Of a stretch of 37,387 nucleotides of DNA, positions 24,378-32,254 are shown one piece after another (within the stretch, counting starts at the first letter, position 1; each line of letters opens with the position of its first letter). Source of the stretch: Chloroflexota bacterium (GTDB lineage: Bacteria > Chloroflexota > Anaerolineae > Anaerolineales > UBA11858); NCBI GenBank assembly GCA_016865865.1, contig VGOC01000024.1, positions 1 through 37,387 on the forward strand. The letters are read 5' to 3'. The notes beneath the pieces were generated by a model. It was given only the letters and a program-made list of their open reading frames with translations, did not search any database and had not been told where the DNA came from. A program made the position numbers and the translations under genes.

Positions 24378-26380
24378 GGCGTCGGCTTCGGAAAGAGAGT
24401 ATCCGTTGGGGTGGGAGTGGAGGTGATGGTTGGACTCAGCGTTGGGGTTGGCGTGGGCTGCCCGGTCAGGGTGATCGTTGGCGTTTGCGTGATCGTGGGG
24501 GTCAGCGTGATGGTGGGCGTGTCGGTGGACGTGGGCGTGGGCGTCGCCGTGGGAATGGGCGTGGGCGAAAGCAGGGCTTCGGGAGGGTACAATTCCAACA
24601 TGGCGTCTATCCATTCCAGATCGTCGCGGCGCACGAATTCATTGAAGCGCGCTGCGGCAAGGTTGGATCGCCAGGTCAGAAGTGACGGCAAACGCTGCCA
24701 GCCATAAGCGGCTGCCAGTTGGGTCATGTCTATCCAATAGCCCGGCTGAACGCCTTGGGCCAGGTCGCCGCCCCGCTCGTAAGGGGCCGGTTCGGCGATA
24801 TACCGGGCGTTGAAATCCCAGGGTAAAGCGCGCAGCGGCCGACCCTTCGAGCCATCCTGGAATCGCTCGCGCAGGAATATCCGCCAATACGTCTCCAAAC
24901 CGTAATCTTCGCGCACCACGGCCATCCAACCTGCGTTGATAGGCAATGCGTTCACGGCAAAGGCGCGCCCGGTGAAAAGCCAGTCGCCCTGCAAGCCCGG
25001 TGAAAGCGGTGATGTCAACGGCGTGTAGGCGTTTTCCAGGGCAGCCAGGGCGTCCCAGCCGGCTTGCTCGGCCAGCTTTGCGCGTAGGGCATCGAAGGCT
25101 TCATCCACGCGGTCATGCAGATGAGGATACGGCGCTTCGACATTCCATAGATCAACCAACCCCCAGCGGCCGCCGGGCGCCTCGGGATCGAGATTCATAT
25201 AGGGGTTCCAGAGAGGGGTTGGTGAAGGGGCGATCACCTCTGGCAGGAAATCCTTCACCGGGAAATTGACCCAGGCTACGCCTTCGACGACGCCCGGCAA
25301 GGCCATAGGCGGCAGCCAGACCAGATCGGGCTGCTCCAGAAGGAAGGCGGTCAAATAGGTCTGGTGAGGGGTTTCCAGGGTGGTATATAGTATCCGCCCA
25401 TCGCGGCTCCAGACCGGGTAGTCGCCAACGCCAAGCTCTCGAGGGGCTTGTTCGGGCGTGCTGTTATCCCACAAATAGAGCTTGTGCCAGCCATCTCCCA
25501 TAACTGCCGCCCAGGCCAGGTAACGGCCATCCGGCGACCATGCTGGGTGAGCGGCTCTGGCCTCCCCGACATGATCGAGTGGGAGGATGCGATCTTCCCC
25601 GCTTTTATCCAAGTCGGCCAGCCAGACCTGCTCGCTCCCGCTGCTCGTGGAAACGAAGGCGATCTGCCGTCCTCCGGGCGACCAGGCGGGGGAGAAGTCA
25701 GCCGCCAGGTCGCCGGTGAGTCGGATCGGCTCGGCGCCCGCCTCGGCCTGCTGAATGTAGATTTCCAGGTTATTGTCGAAATATCGCTCATAGGCCAGCC
25801 ACAGACCATCCGGCGACCAGGTTGGGGAGGCTTTGTAACCCGGGGTATCCGTAATATGTGTGATCGTTCCGCTTTCGAGATCCCAGAGATAGATTTGCCA
25901 ATCGCCATCTCGGGTGGAGGCGAAGGCCAGACGGTGCCCGTCGGGGCTGAGCGCGGGGGTGATGTCATGCCAGGGACCGTCTGTCAGCCGGGTGAGGGGG
26001 ATGGTCTCGCCGTCTGCATCCACCGGGTTGTAGACGAATAAGTGCGTATCCAACCCTTCTTGCAGCGAGAGGACGAGCAGGCCGGCCCCCTCGGGCGGAA
26101 CAGGGGTGCGCGTAGGGAAGGTGGTTTTCTGGTCGAGAGCGATGGCGCTGGGAGAAAGGATCGATTCCGCAGGCACTGCCGGGCCCAAAGGCGGCCCGCC
26201 GGGAAGGCCAAAACGAGTCTTCAAGATCGGCCAGGCCAGCGCCATCAAGATGATCAGGTTGACGGTCAAGAGCAGGATGAAAGTGATCGGCGAAAGCGTA
26301 ATCCGCCTGGCGCGAGGGTGGGATTCCCCTTTGTGGTTTTTCTGTTCGTTTTCTCCACGGGGGTCAATGGGGAGGATCAT
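24374..26380 (-). CDS. Membrane-anchored TolB-like beta-propeller protein with Thr-Pro tail
   Basis: The 668-residue protein has one membrane segment at about residues 30-52 (PITFILLLTVNLIILMALAWPIL) after a short basic N-terminus, so most of it is outside. At least five PD40/WD40-like repeats (SPDGHRLAFASTRDGDWQIYLWD, WSPDGLWLAYE, WSPGGRQIAFVST, WSPDGRYLAWA) fill residues 110-350. A globular part of about 230 residues follows without a family I recognise. The last 60 residues are almost only Thr, Pro, Ser and Ile. Such tails are typical spacers in Chloroflexota surface proteins. It is probably co-transcribed with the M23 gene, whose start overlaps its stop. An interaction with the envelope is likely, but no enzyme motif is visible. 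Confidence 0.8.
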   Translation of the reverse strand: MILPIDPRGENEQKNHKGESHPRARRITLSPITFILLLTVNLIILMALAWPILKTRFGLPGGPPLGPAVPAESILSPSAIALDQKTTFPTRTPVPPEGAGLLVLSLQEGLDTHLFVYNPVDADGETIPLTRLTDGPWHDITPALSPDGHRLAFASTRDGDWQIYLWDLESGTITHITDTPGYKASPTWSPDGLWLAYERYFDNNLEIYIQQAEAGAEPIRLTGDLAADFSPAWSPGGRQIAFVSTSSGSEQVWLADLDKSGEDRILPLDHVGEARAAHPAWSPDGRYLAWAAVMGDGWHKLYLWDNSTPEQAPRELGVGDYPVWSRDGRILYTTLETPHQTYLTAFLLEQPDLVWLPPMALPGVVEGVAWVNFPVKDFLPEVIAPSPTPLWNPYMNLDPEAPGGRWGLVDLWNVEAPYPHLHDRVDEAFDALRAKLAEQAGWDALAALENAYTPLTSPLSPGLQGDWLFTGRAFAVNALPINAGWMAVVREDYGLETYWRIFLRERFQDGSKGRPLRALPWDFNARYIAEPAPYERGGDLAQGVQPGYWIDMTQLAAAYGWQRLPSLLTWRSNLAAARFNEFVRRDDLEWIDAMLELYPPEALLSPTPIPTATPTPTSTDTPTITLTPTITQTPTITLTGQPTPTPTLSPTITSTPTPTDTLFPKPTP

Positions 26381-26386
26381 GGCTAG

Positions 26387-26395
26387 ATTTTAACA
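26387..26395 (-). promoter_or_regulatory. Extended -10 of the propeller gene, probably leaderless
   Basis: TGTTAAAAT on the minus strand is a good extended -10. It ends six bases before the ATG at 26380, and there is no Shine-Dalgarno sequence. Transcription would start at or next to the ATG. A clear -35 is not seen. Confidence 0.4.
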
Positions 26396-26446
26396 TGAGT
26401 TAGATTTCACCTCTATCCCCGAAACCACGAAACTGCGAAATCCGGC

Positions 26447-26475
26447 TTGCAAGACTATCGGGGAAGGGCTATACT
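26447..26475 (+). promoter_or_regulatory. Promoter of the darTG fusion
   Basis: TTGCAA (26447-26452) and TATACT (26470-26475) are exactly 17 bases apart. Transcription would start near 26482, leaving a leader of about 90 bases that ends in GGAGAGGAG before the ATG. No operator-like palindrome is obvious. The region from 26381 to 26573 has no gene. Confidence 0.6.
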
Positions 26476-26573
26476 ACATTCGGGAAGTCCGATTTGGGCG
26501 AAAAAGTTTTCCTGCCTACCGAGACCCATAGATACCTACTGGTGCATTTTCTGAAGATTGGAGAGGAGTGACG

Positions 26574-27752
26574 ATGCCCAGGCGAACCGTGAAAAGCCTT
26601 TTCTACATCACGCATATCAACAACCTGCCGTCCATCTTTCGGCATGGGATTCTTTCCCATCGCCAGGTGGAGACGCAGGGCATTCTCTTTACGCCTGTGT
26701 ACAACCCTGAAATCGTTGCCAATCACGAACAGCGCCTGACGCCTGCTCGAAAAAGCCTGTGGGAGTACGCCAATGTGTATTTTCAGCCGCGCAACCCCAT
26801 GCTCTACAAAGTGTTGGGCGGAACTGATAAAAAAGACGTGGTCATTCTGGGGGTCAAACCGCAAATCCTGGACGCAATAGGAGCATTCATTTCGTTGGGA
26901 AATGCTGCGAGTTCGTTATCGCCGCTGTTGGATGTGAAAACGGGACTGCAAAGCATCAACGGCGAATACTGGCAAATTATCAACAGCGATTGGTGGAAAA
27001 CCGAAGACGGCACAAAGCGAAAAATCATGGCGGAGTGTCTGGTTCCCAATGGCATCCCGCCAGCGGAGATTCATTCCGTGTATGTCACCAGCGCTCCTGT
27101 CGCTGAAAGGGTGCGCGCCGCCTTGGGAGGGGCTCCGCATCCCGTGGCGGTGGTGGTGGAGCCGCACATGTTCTTCCAACCGCGCAGCCAGGGCGCAATC
27201 ACCGATAAGTTATTCTGGGTGGATGGCGATATGTTCTTCTCTCGAATGCAGACGCTCACTGTCAGCGTGAATACGGTAGGCGTGATGGGCAAGGGATTGG
27301 CTTCGCGGGCAAAATATCAGTTCCCCGATATGTACGTGGTCTATCAGGATATTTGCAGGAACAAAACTCTTGTCATGGGAAAGCCGTACTTGTACAAGCG
27401 CGAGACTTCTCTGGAGGAAGATCTGGCGGACGAGCCGCATTCCCTGCCCAATTTGAACGCGAACAAATGGTTCTTGCTCTTCCCCACTAAAAGACATTGG
27501 AAGGAAAATTCAGCCCCGCAGGGCATCGAAACAGGCTTGCGCTGGCTTTTGGAACATTACAAAGCCGAAGGCATCCAATCCCTTGCCGTGCCTGCGTTGG
27601 GATGTGGATTAGGCGGGTTGGATTGGAAAGCCATGGGACCTGTGATGTGCAGGTACCTTGCAAAAATGGATGTGCGCGCTTCCATTTACCTGCCACAGGA
27701 AAAGAACATTTCGCCTGAATTTTTAAGCAGGGACTTTTTACTGGGAGAGTAA
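26574..27752 (+). CDS. Single-chain DarT-DarG: DNA ADP-ribosyltransferase toxin fused to macrodomain antitoxin
   Basis: The 392-residue protein joins the two parts of a DarTG system in one frame. Residues 9-200 are DarT (DUF4433): FYITHINNLPSIFRHGIL, ANVYFQPRNPMLY and KRKIMAECLVPNGIPPAEI, where Glu154 lines up with the catalytic Glu of Thermus DarT. DarT adds ADP-ribose to thymine (in some types guanine) of single-stranded DNA. Residues 212-375 are a DarG macrodomain: VNTVGVMGKGLA, FPTKRHW (Lys306 matches the key Lys of DarG) and PALGCGLGGLDW. The macrodomain removes the modification. Both sets of catalytic residues remain. The usual DarG C-terminal domain, which binds DarT directly, is absent, as the chain ends 18 residues after the macro fold. 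AGGAG lies five bases before ATG 26574. Confidence 0.88.
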   Translation: MPRRTVKSLFYITHINNLPSIFRHGILSHRQVETQGILFTPVYNPEIVANHEQRLTPARKSLWEYANVYFQPRNPMLYKVLGGTDKKDVVILGVKPQILDAIGAFISLGNAASSLSPLLDVKTGLQSINGEYWQIINSDWWKTEDGTKRKIMAECLVPNGIPPAEIHSVYVTSAPVAERVRAALGGAPHPVAVVVEPHMFFQPRSQGAITDKLFWVDGDMFFSRMQTLTVSVNTVGVMGKGLASRAKYQFPDMYVVYQDICRNKTLVMGKPYLYKRETSLEEDLADEPHSLPNLNANKWFLLFPTKRHWKENSAPQGIETGLRWLLEHYKAEGIQSLAVPALGCGLGGLDWKAMGPVMCRYLAKMDVRASIYLPQEKNISPEFLSRDFLLGE

Positions 27753-27769
27753 CTTGAGAGACTATCGAA

Positions 27770-28024
27770 ATGGCACACTGGAATCATAGAGTAGTCAGGC
27801 AGAAATTGGAAGATGGAACAGATTGGTTTAGCGTCCGTGAAGTCTTCTATAACGATGATCAAAGCATCTTTGGGTACACAGAGGATCCCGTTGACATTTC
27901 TGGCGAAAGCATAGTGGAGTTGAAACGATATACCCGGTGGGTTCTCGACTGCCTCGATAAGGATATTCTGGTGGATGGCGAAGTAACCTTTGTTGACCCG
28001 GAGTCGCTTGATAATGGGCGGTAG
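27770..28024 (+). CDS. Small conserved protein of unknown function
   Basis: The protein has 84 residues, many of them acidic. The layout NHRVVRQKLEDGTDWFSVREVFYNDDQSIFGYTEDPVDISGESIVELKRYTRWVLDCLDKDIL resembles a widespread family of small uncharacterised proteins with the pattern yRVV, F.IREVFYd, GYsEDPv and el...l..ml.al.kpvL. No metal site or membrane segment is seen. It begins 17 bases after the darTG stop, so it is probably in the same transcript. A link with DarTG is only suggested by position. MITE A2 follows it. Confidence 0.65.
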   Translation: MAHWNHRVVRQKLEDGTDWFSVREVFYNDDQSIFGYTEDPVDISGESIVELKRYTRWVLDCLDKDILVDGEVTFVDPESLDNGR

Positions 28025-28063
28025 GTCAGCAGCCAGCCTCTTGACAGGTTTTCCCATTATTTG

Positions 28064-28180
28064 GTAACTGCTCAGCCATCGAACGGATTAGCCCGAAAAA
28101 AGGGTGTGCGAAGGGGGCGCAGCCGCTTTGCGTTCGCACACCCTTTTTTCGGGAACTTCCCCGTTTGGCTGAGTAGTTAC
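28064..28180 (-). mobile_element. MITE family A, copy 2, with perfect 8-bp target duplication
   Basis: This 117-base element has GTAACTGCTCAGCC and GGCTGAGTAGTTAC ends and lies inverted relative to copy 1. ATTATTTG occurs directly on both sides (28056-28063 and 28181-28188). In the core GGGTGTGCGAA pairs with TTCGCACACCC, but the inner part has changed (GGGGGCGCAGCCGCTTTGCG), so its upper stem is imperfect. A6 and T6 flank the stem. The rest of the gap to 28282 holds nothing I can identify. Confidence 0.93.
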
Positions 28181-28282
28181 ATTATTTGTGTTATTTTTAG
28201 GAACATGATCTCACAATTGATCAATCAAGAGAACTATCTTGATTTTCTCCTGATGTGTATGAAGACCGAATAAAGGGAGGAT

Positions 28283-29671
28283 TCAAAACTGCCGCAGCCA
28301 CCTGGGCAGATGAGTCTTCAGCCGCCCCTGCACTCGTTTGCCCCACCCCAGGGGGTGACCATCTACAGTGACCAACACCCAGCCGTCAGCGCCCGAGGAG
28401 GAGAGAACTTCGCCGCGCAGGTAGCTATCCACTTCGGGATCGTCGAGGGTCAGCGGCAAGGTATTGCGGACATCTTCGGCCCGCAACCCCATCCCCAGGG
28501 CGTGAGAGGGTTCGAAGCGATTCTTCTTCAGCGCGCCCAGCCACCAGCCCCAAAGGATCACTTTCAATCCGCGCAGGTCAGGGCAGGCCTCGGGGATTTG
28601 GTAGAGGTGAAAGCCCATCTGAGAGAGGCGGCTTTCGGGAGGTCTCCAGTTCAGGGCGTCGGTGCAATATTGTTGGAAATATTGTCTTGGCTCGGGCTCG
28701 AGGGGGATGGGGAGCAGGGGGGCCGGAGCCTCAGGCATTTCGGAGCTGGCACGCGATCTTCGGAGGAGGGCGATGAAATGGCCTTCGCCGGGGGCTTTGT
28801 GAGGCCAGAGGCGCACGGCGCGCCTCAGGTCAGCGCGGCCAGGTTCGGCGATCCAATCCGGCCTGCCGGGAGAAAAACCGGGGAAGCGCGGCGGCTCGAC
28901 CAACTCGAATCGGGGGTGAGCAAGCAAAAATCGGGCGATTGCGCCCTCGTCTTCCTCGGGAGCGAAGGTGCAAGTCGCGTAGACCAGGACGCCCCCTGGA
29001 CGTACCAGCGTCGCCGCATCCTCCAGGAGAACATCCTGCCGCAGGGCGCAGCTCTTCACCAGTTTGGGCATCCACTCGGCGCGAGCCTCGGGGTCTTTGC
29101 GGAACATGCCCTCGCCTGAACAAGGGGCGTCCACCACAACGCGGTCGAAACAGGCGCCAAAATGATCCGCCAAACGTGCCGGGGTTTCGTTCAATACCAC
29201 CGCATTGCGCGCCCCCCAGCGCTCCAGATTTTTCGCCAGCACCTGCGCCCGCCGGGGATGAAGATCATTCGCGACCAGCAATCCCTCCCCTCCCATCAAT
29301 GCGGAGATATGGGTGGACTTGCCCCCAGGCGCGGCGGCTATATCCAGGACGCGCTCGCCGGGTTGCGGGGACAGCAGTTCGGCTACCGCCATGGCCGAGG
29401 GATCCTGCAAATAGTACAACCCGGCGGCGTGGTAGGGATGTTTGCCCGGGCGCGCCTCCGGAGGCACGACGAAACCCGCCTCCGACCAGGGAATTGGCTT
29501 CAAGTCGAACGGGGAAATCGTCTGGAATTCTCTTCGAGATAGCTTCGAGGTGTTGACGCGCAGACCAACATCTGGGGGCTGATCGTAACTGGCCAGGAAG
29601 GCGGCGTATTCATCCCCAAGAAGCTGCTGCATCCGGGAGAGGAAAGATGGGGGGAGGGGGGGCATGGGCAT
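28283..29671 (-). CDS. rsmF: RsmF/NOL1-NOP2-Sun family rRNA cytosine-C5 methyltransferase
   Basis: The 462-residue protein has the RsmF layout: a short N-terminal RNA-binding part (VGLRVNTSKLSRREF), the SAM-binding domain with DIAAAPGGKST at 110-120, motif IV DAPCSGEGMF with Cys184, and motif VI YATCTFAPEEDE with Cys234, the nucleophile. The C-terminal 160 residues resemble the PUA-like domain of RsmF (KVILWGWWLGALKKNRFEPSHALGMGL). In E. coli RsmF makes m5C at position 1407 of 16S rRNA; the exact target here is not certain. Two close ATGs (29671, 29665) are possible and neither has a clear ribosome binding site; a TTGGA-rich repeat lies directly upstream. Confidence 0.88.
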   Translation of the reverse strand: MPMPPLPPSFLSRMQQLLGDEYAAFLASYDQPPDVGLRVNTSKLSRREFQTISPFDLKPIPWSEAGFVVPPEARPGKHPYHAAGLYYLQDPSAMAVAELLSPQPGERVLDIAAAPGGKSTHISALMGGEGLLVANDLHPRRAQVLAKNLERWGARNAVVLNETPARLADHFGACFDRVVVDAPCSGEGMFRKDPEARAEWMPKLVKSCALRQDVLLEDAATLVRPGGVLVYATCTFAPEEDEGAIARFLLAHPRFELVEPPRFPGFSPGRPDWIAEPGRADLRRAVRLWPHKAPGEGHFIALLRRSRASSEMPEAPAPLLPIPLEPEPRQYFQQYCTDALNWRPPESRLSQMGFHLYQIPEACPDLRGLKVILWGWWLGALKKNRFEPSHALGMGLRAEDVRNTLPLTLDDPEVDSYLRGEVLSSSGADGWVLVTVDGHPLGWGKRVQGRLKTHLPRWLRQF

Positions 29672-29700
29672 GGATGTTGGATATTGGAGGTTGGAGGTTG
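29669..29700. repeat. TTGGA-rich microsatellite upstream of the methyltransferase
   Basis: Imprecise units GGATGTTGGATATTGGAGGTT and TTGGATGG run head to tail. The same kind of unit (TTGGATATT, GTTGGA) flanks the four-helix-bundle gene at 1371-1420. Here no gene is bracketed. It occupies the place where the ribosome binding site of the methyltransferase gene should be. Confidence 0.6.
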
Positions 29701-29714
29701 GATGGATTTCTCAT

Positions 29715-30557
29715 CTATTCATCGAATAAGTACGTGGCTTCGGCGTAATAGCGCACACGCTTCTCCGATAAACGCTCTTGCAGCCAACTCTGCAGCGCTG
29801 CATTCTTCTCGTGTAGAGATTTTCGAGAGGCCAGTTCATCGAGCGGGTAATTGACGTGCAACGCTCGTGGAGAGATGGTGAAACGGGTGCTGCCTGGAGG
29901 CATAAAACGCCCCTGCCTGACAACGTGTAAAACTTGATCTACCCGGAACGGAGGCAAGATCAGCAATCCACTCAACTCAGGGTACAGCTTTTGGAGAGCT
30001 TTTACATCCGTCAGTTGGGTGCGATCCATGCAGGCCCTGTCCTTATAACAACCGACGATGGCGTTCAGGATTTCGATGTGGTGCAATAACATCAACCTGG
30101 GGGTGCGCAGATCATAGGCCTGGCGATCGAGACAACAAAGCACCGCCAGAGAATGAATATCCAGCAATGTACGAGAAGCCCTTTCACAATCAGTCGGCTG
30201 GAGAGCCAGATCGGGGATATCCATCAACCAATTCAGCAAATCATCAGGTGAGACGCCCCAAATCACGTGATTCCATGATGACAGGTCCAAACCTGGGTCA
30301 TCCTGATCTACTACCTGGGCAAGGATATGGGGAATACCCAGGTCTTGCAGCGCGGTTGTTCGATTTGCGCCATCCAGCACCACGTACCGTCCAGAACCAT
30401 CGTCTAGTGGCACAACGATGGGAGGGTTTCGCAGCACGCCGCTCTCGCGAATACTTTCCACAATCGAGGGGGTGCGTTGAGCATCGTAATGCTCATGCAA
30501 AACCAATTTCTCGACCGGCAAGATCATAAATGATGGCAAATCGCGAAGTTCGGTCAC
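29715..30557 (-). CDS. ParB/Srx-like domain protein, SbnI/SerK-related
   Basis: The 280-residue protein has an N-terminal ParB/sulfiredoxin-type domain at about residues 12-90: ILPVEKLVLHEHYDAQR, SIRESGVLRNPPIVVPL and YVVLDGANRTTALQDLG. The early His-Glu pair (21-22) and the DGANR motif fit SbnI and SerK, ParB-fold proteins that phosphorylate free serine with ATP or ADP. It lacks a helix-turn-helix, so DNA partitioning is unlikely. The C-terminal 190 residues are not recognised. It starts with GTG at 30557 without a strong ribosome binding site; an ATG at 30527 would cut the start of the first strand. Enzyme activity is inferred from the motif only. Downstream (44 bases) is the methyltransferase gene on the same strand. 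Confidence 0.6.
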   Translation of the reverse strand: MTELRDLPSFMILPVEKLVLHEHYDAQRTPSIVESIRESGVLRNPPIVVPLDDGSGRYVVLDGANRTTALQDLGIPHILAQVVDQDDPGLDLSSWNHVIWGVSPDDLLNWLMDIPDLALQPTDCERASRTLLDIHSLAVLCCLDRQAYDLRTPRLMLLHHIEILNAIVGCYKDRACMDRTQLTDVKALQKLYPELSGLLILPPFRVDQVLHVVRQGRFMPPGSTRFTISPRALHVNYPLDELASRKSLHEKNAALQSWLQERLSEKRVRYYAEATYLFDE

Positions 30558-30653
30558 GCTTTATTCTCAGCAGTATCGCTATGGTGGGACCAGGGATTTT
30601 ATGCAAAGCATTAGCGTACCACGTTTCGAAAGTTGCGTCAAAATCCGATGAAC

Positions 30654-30683
30654 AAAAAACTCCCGCTGCTAACGAGCGGGAGT
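30654..30683 (-). terminator. Rho-independent terminator after degV copy 1
   Basis: On the minus strand ACTCCCGCT and AGCGGGAGT pair around a seven-base loop and are followed by T6. It ends transcription of the degV gene that stops at 30829, with repeat C3 between them. Confidence 0.8.
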
Positions 30684-30703
30684 CATTTACAAAGTATCTG
30701 CAC

Positions 30704-30806
30704 TTCACGAAAACAGGAACAAAGACCCGTCACTTCGGCTATGCTCAGTGCAGGCCTCGGGTCGCCCGAGGACGGGCTTTCGATCATTTTTGCGAGTCAT
30801 TCGCTA
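30704..30806. repeat. Repeat family C, copy 3
   Basis: The element starts TTCACGAAAAC and ends near TTTTTGCGAGTCATTCG. Inside are GACCCGTCACTTCGGCTATG, CTCAGTGCAGGC and GGGTCGCCCGAGGACGGGCT. These words tie it to copies 1 and 2 (8510 and 12061). The right edge is uncertain. Confidence 0.6.
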
Positions 30807-30828
30807 CGGATTGCTAATTTCGCGAGTC

Positions 30829-31677
30829 TCAGCTAACCATATAGGCCAGCCCCACCGTTCCGGGGCCGGCGTGCGTGCCGACTACCGGGCTGACCTCGGA
30901 GAAAATCGACTCCTCCACGTTTCCTAGGCGTTCTTCGGCTTCCTTCAACAATTCGCGGGCATCTTCCAGGGCGGAAGCATGCAACGTAGCCAATTTCACA
31001 GACTTGCTTCCAACGGTGCGCTCTTCGAGAAGCTCGATCAACCTGGCATGGGCTTTCTTTTTCGTGCGCACCCTTTCGATTGCTTCTACGCGGCCATCCA
31101 AAACCGTCAGGATGGGTTTCAACTGCAAAGCGGTCCCCAAAAAGCGGGATGCGCCGCCGATGCGGCCTCCACGATGCAAGAATTCCAAAGTATCCACCGC
31201 AAAGATCACGCCAGTTCGACCGCGGGCATCCTCGGCGATGGCTTTACATTCCGCCAGGGAAGCCCCTTTCTGGGCGGCACGCGCAGCTTCCAGGGCCTGG
31301 AACCCCAACATCATCGCCACACTCTCCGAATTGACCAGGTCAATGTTGGCCCCAGGGAAAAACTCGACCGCCTGGGTATAGGAATTGATCGTGCCGGACA
31401 ACTTGTCGGATATCAAGACGGCGAGAATATCTTTGCCTTCGCCAACCAGATGTTCGAAGATCTCCTTGAATGTCGCCACGGTGGCTTGAGATGTCTTCGG
31501 CATAACATCGGCTGTCTTCAAGCGTTCGTAGAACTCAGAGGGTTGGATATCAATGCCATCCAGCAGGGTCTCTTCTCCCCAAATCAAAACCTGGGGGACA
31601 ACCGTGATTTGATACTGTTTCACCAAATCAGGGGGAATATAAGCAGTGCTGTCGGTGACAATTGCTACTTTCGACAT
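30829..31677 (-). CDS. DegV family fatty-acid-binding protein, copy 1
   Basis: The 282-residue DegV protein is complete: VAIVTDSTAYIPPDL at the start, SQATVATFKEIFEHL, ISDKLSGTINSYTQAVEF in the ligand region, DTLEFLHRGGRIGGASRFLG in the middle and GTHAGPGTVGLAYM near the end. DegV (FakB) proteins hold a fatty acid; in Firmicutes FakB presents it to the kinase FakA. No FakA is seen here. A GAGAGG lies upstream of the ATG. A second copy lies 600 bases upstream on the same strand, with tRNA-Arg between them, and a terminator follows. Confidence 0.92.
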   Translation of the reverse strand: MSKVAIVTDSTAYIPPDLVKQYQITVVPQVLIWGEETLLDGIDIQPSEFYERLKTADVMPKTSQATVATFKEIFEHLVGEGKDILAVLISDKLSGTINSYTQAVEFFPGANIDLVNSESVAMMLGFQALEAARAAQKGASLAECKAIAEDARGRTGVIFAVDTLEFLHRGGRIGGASRFLGTALQLKPILTVLDGRVEAIERVRTKKKAHARLIELLEERTVGSKSVKLATLHASALEDARELLKEAEERLGNVEESIFSEVSPVVGTHAGPGTVGLAYMVS

Positions 31678-31773
31678 GATGCCTCTCCTTCGAAATAAAT
31701 GAAAATGGATAATTGAAAAAACCTCTCAACCAATTCATAACCCCGCATTGATAACATAGTTACGATCCAACCG

Positions 31774-31819
31774 AAGAAAGGATGAGCGGGACGCGTACGC
31801 ATCCCGCTCATCCTTTCTT
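31774..31819. repeat. Long perfect hairpin downstream of tRNA-Arg
   Basis: AAGAAAGGATGAGCGGGA pairs fully with TCCCGCTCATCCTTTCTT (18 pairs), and the ten-base centre contains the palindrome GCGTACGC. The right-hand flank GGGCGAATCCGCCCTTTGGCG echoes the family A flank GGGCTAATCCGTTCGATGGCTG, so it may be a distant relative. It lies 17 bases from the 3' end of the tRNA gene and could stop its transcription, though the T run is poor. Confidence 0.65.
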
Positions 31820-31836
31820 TGGGCGAATCCGCCCTT

Positions 31837-31912
31837 TGGCGCTCTCGGCGTGACTCGAACACGCGACCCCTTAGTCCGCAACCAAGTGCTCTATCCACTG
31901 AGCTACGAGAGC
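31837..31912 (-). tRNA. tRNA-Arg, anticodon GCG
   Basis: The 76-base cloverleaf is complete: acceptor GCTCTCG/CGAGAGC, D stem GCTC/GAGC with GG in the loop, anticodon stem CTTGG/CTAAG (one G-U) with loop TTGCGGA, variable GGGTC, and T stem GCGTG/CACGC with loop TTCGAGT. Discriminator G and an encoded CCA follow. The anticodon is GCG, reading CGC (Arg). Most bacteria read CGC with an ACG (inosine) tRNA, so GCG is less usual. Confidence 0.95.
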
Positions 31913-32102
31913 AGTTCGATCAAAACCATTTTACCCTAAGCCCCTCGATTATGCAACCACAACTCGCAATCGGAAAGCGGTTTCTAACCGCCTGACTCGG
32001 ATATGCCGAAAGAGATTCGCCGCGAAGCATGCAAAGACAGCGAAGATTTTATCAGGTTTTCTTTGCTTTCTTCTCGAGCTTGGCGGTTCAAAAATCCTGG
32101 CA

Positions 32103-32214
32103 GTAACTACTCAGCCATACGGGGAAGTTCCCGAAAAAAGGGTGTGCGAAGGGGGCGTAGCCCCCTTCGCACACCCTTTTTTCGGGCTAATCCGTTCGAT
32201 GGCTGAGCAGTTAC
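32103..32214 (+). mobile_element. MITE family A, copy 3, with perfect 8-bp target duplication
   Basis: This 112-base element is nearly identical to copy 1 (loop GTA in place of TGC; CAGCCATACGGG in place of CAGCCAAACGGG). TCCTGGCA occurs directly on both sides (32095-32102 and 32215-32222). The element lies downstream of degV copy 2 on that gene's strand and upstream of the tRNA gene. Confidence 0.95.
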
Positions 32215-32254
32215 TCCTGGCATAGGAAATAAGAATCGCGCCGATTCGGTAGTA

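Noticed and set aside
28061-28273. Open frame of 70 codons on the + strand
   Set aside because: Almost all of it is translation of MITE A2.
29715-30557. Plasmid partition protein ParB
   Set aside because: Only the ParB/Srx-type N-terminal fold is present; there is no helix-turn-helix and no parA neighbour, and the HE and DGANR motifs fit SbnI/SerK better.
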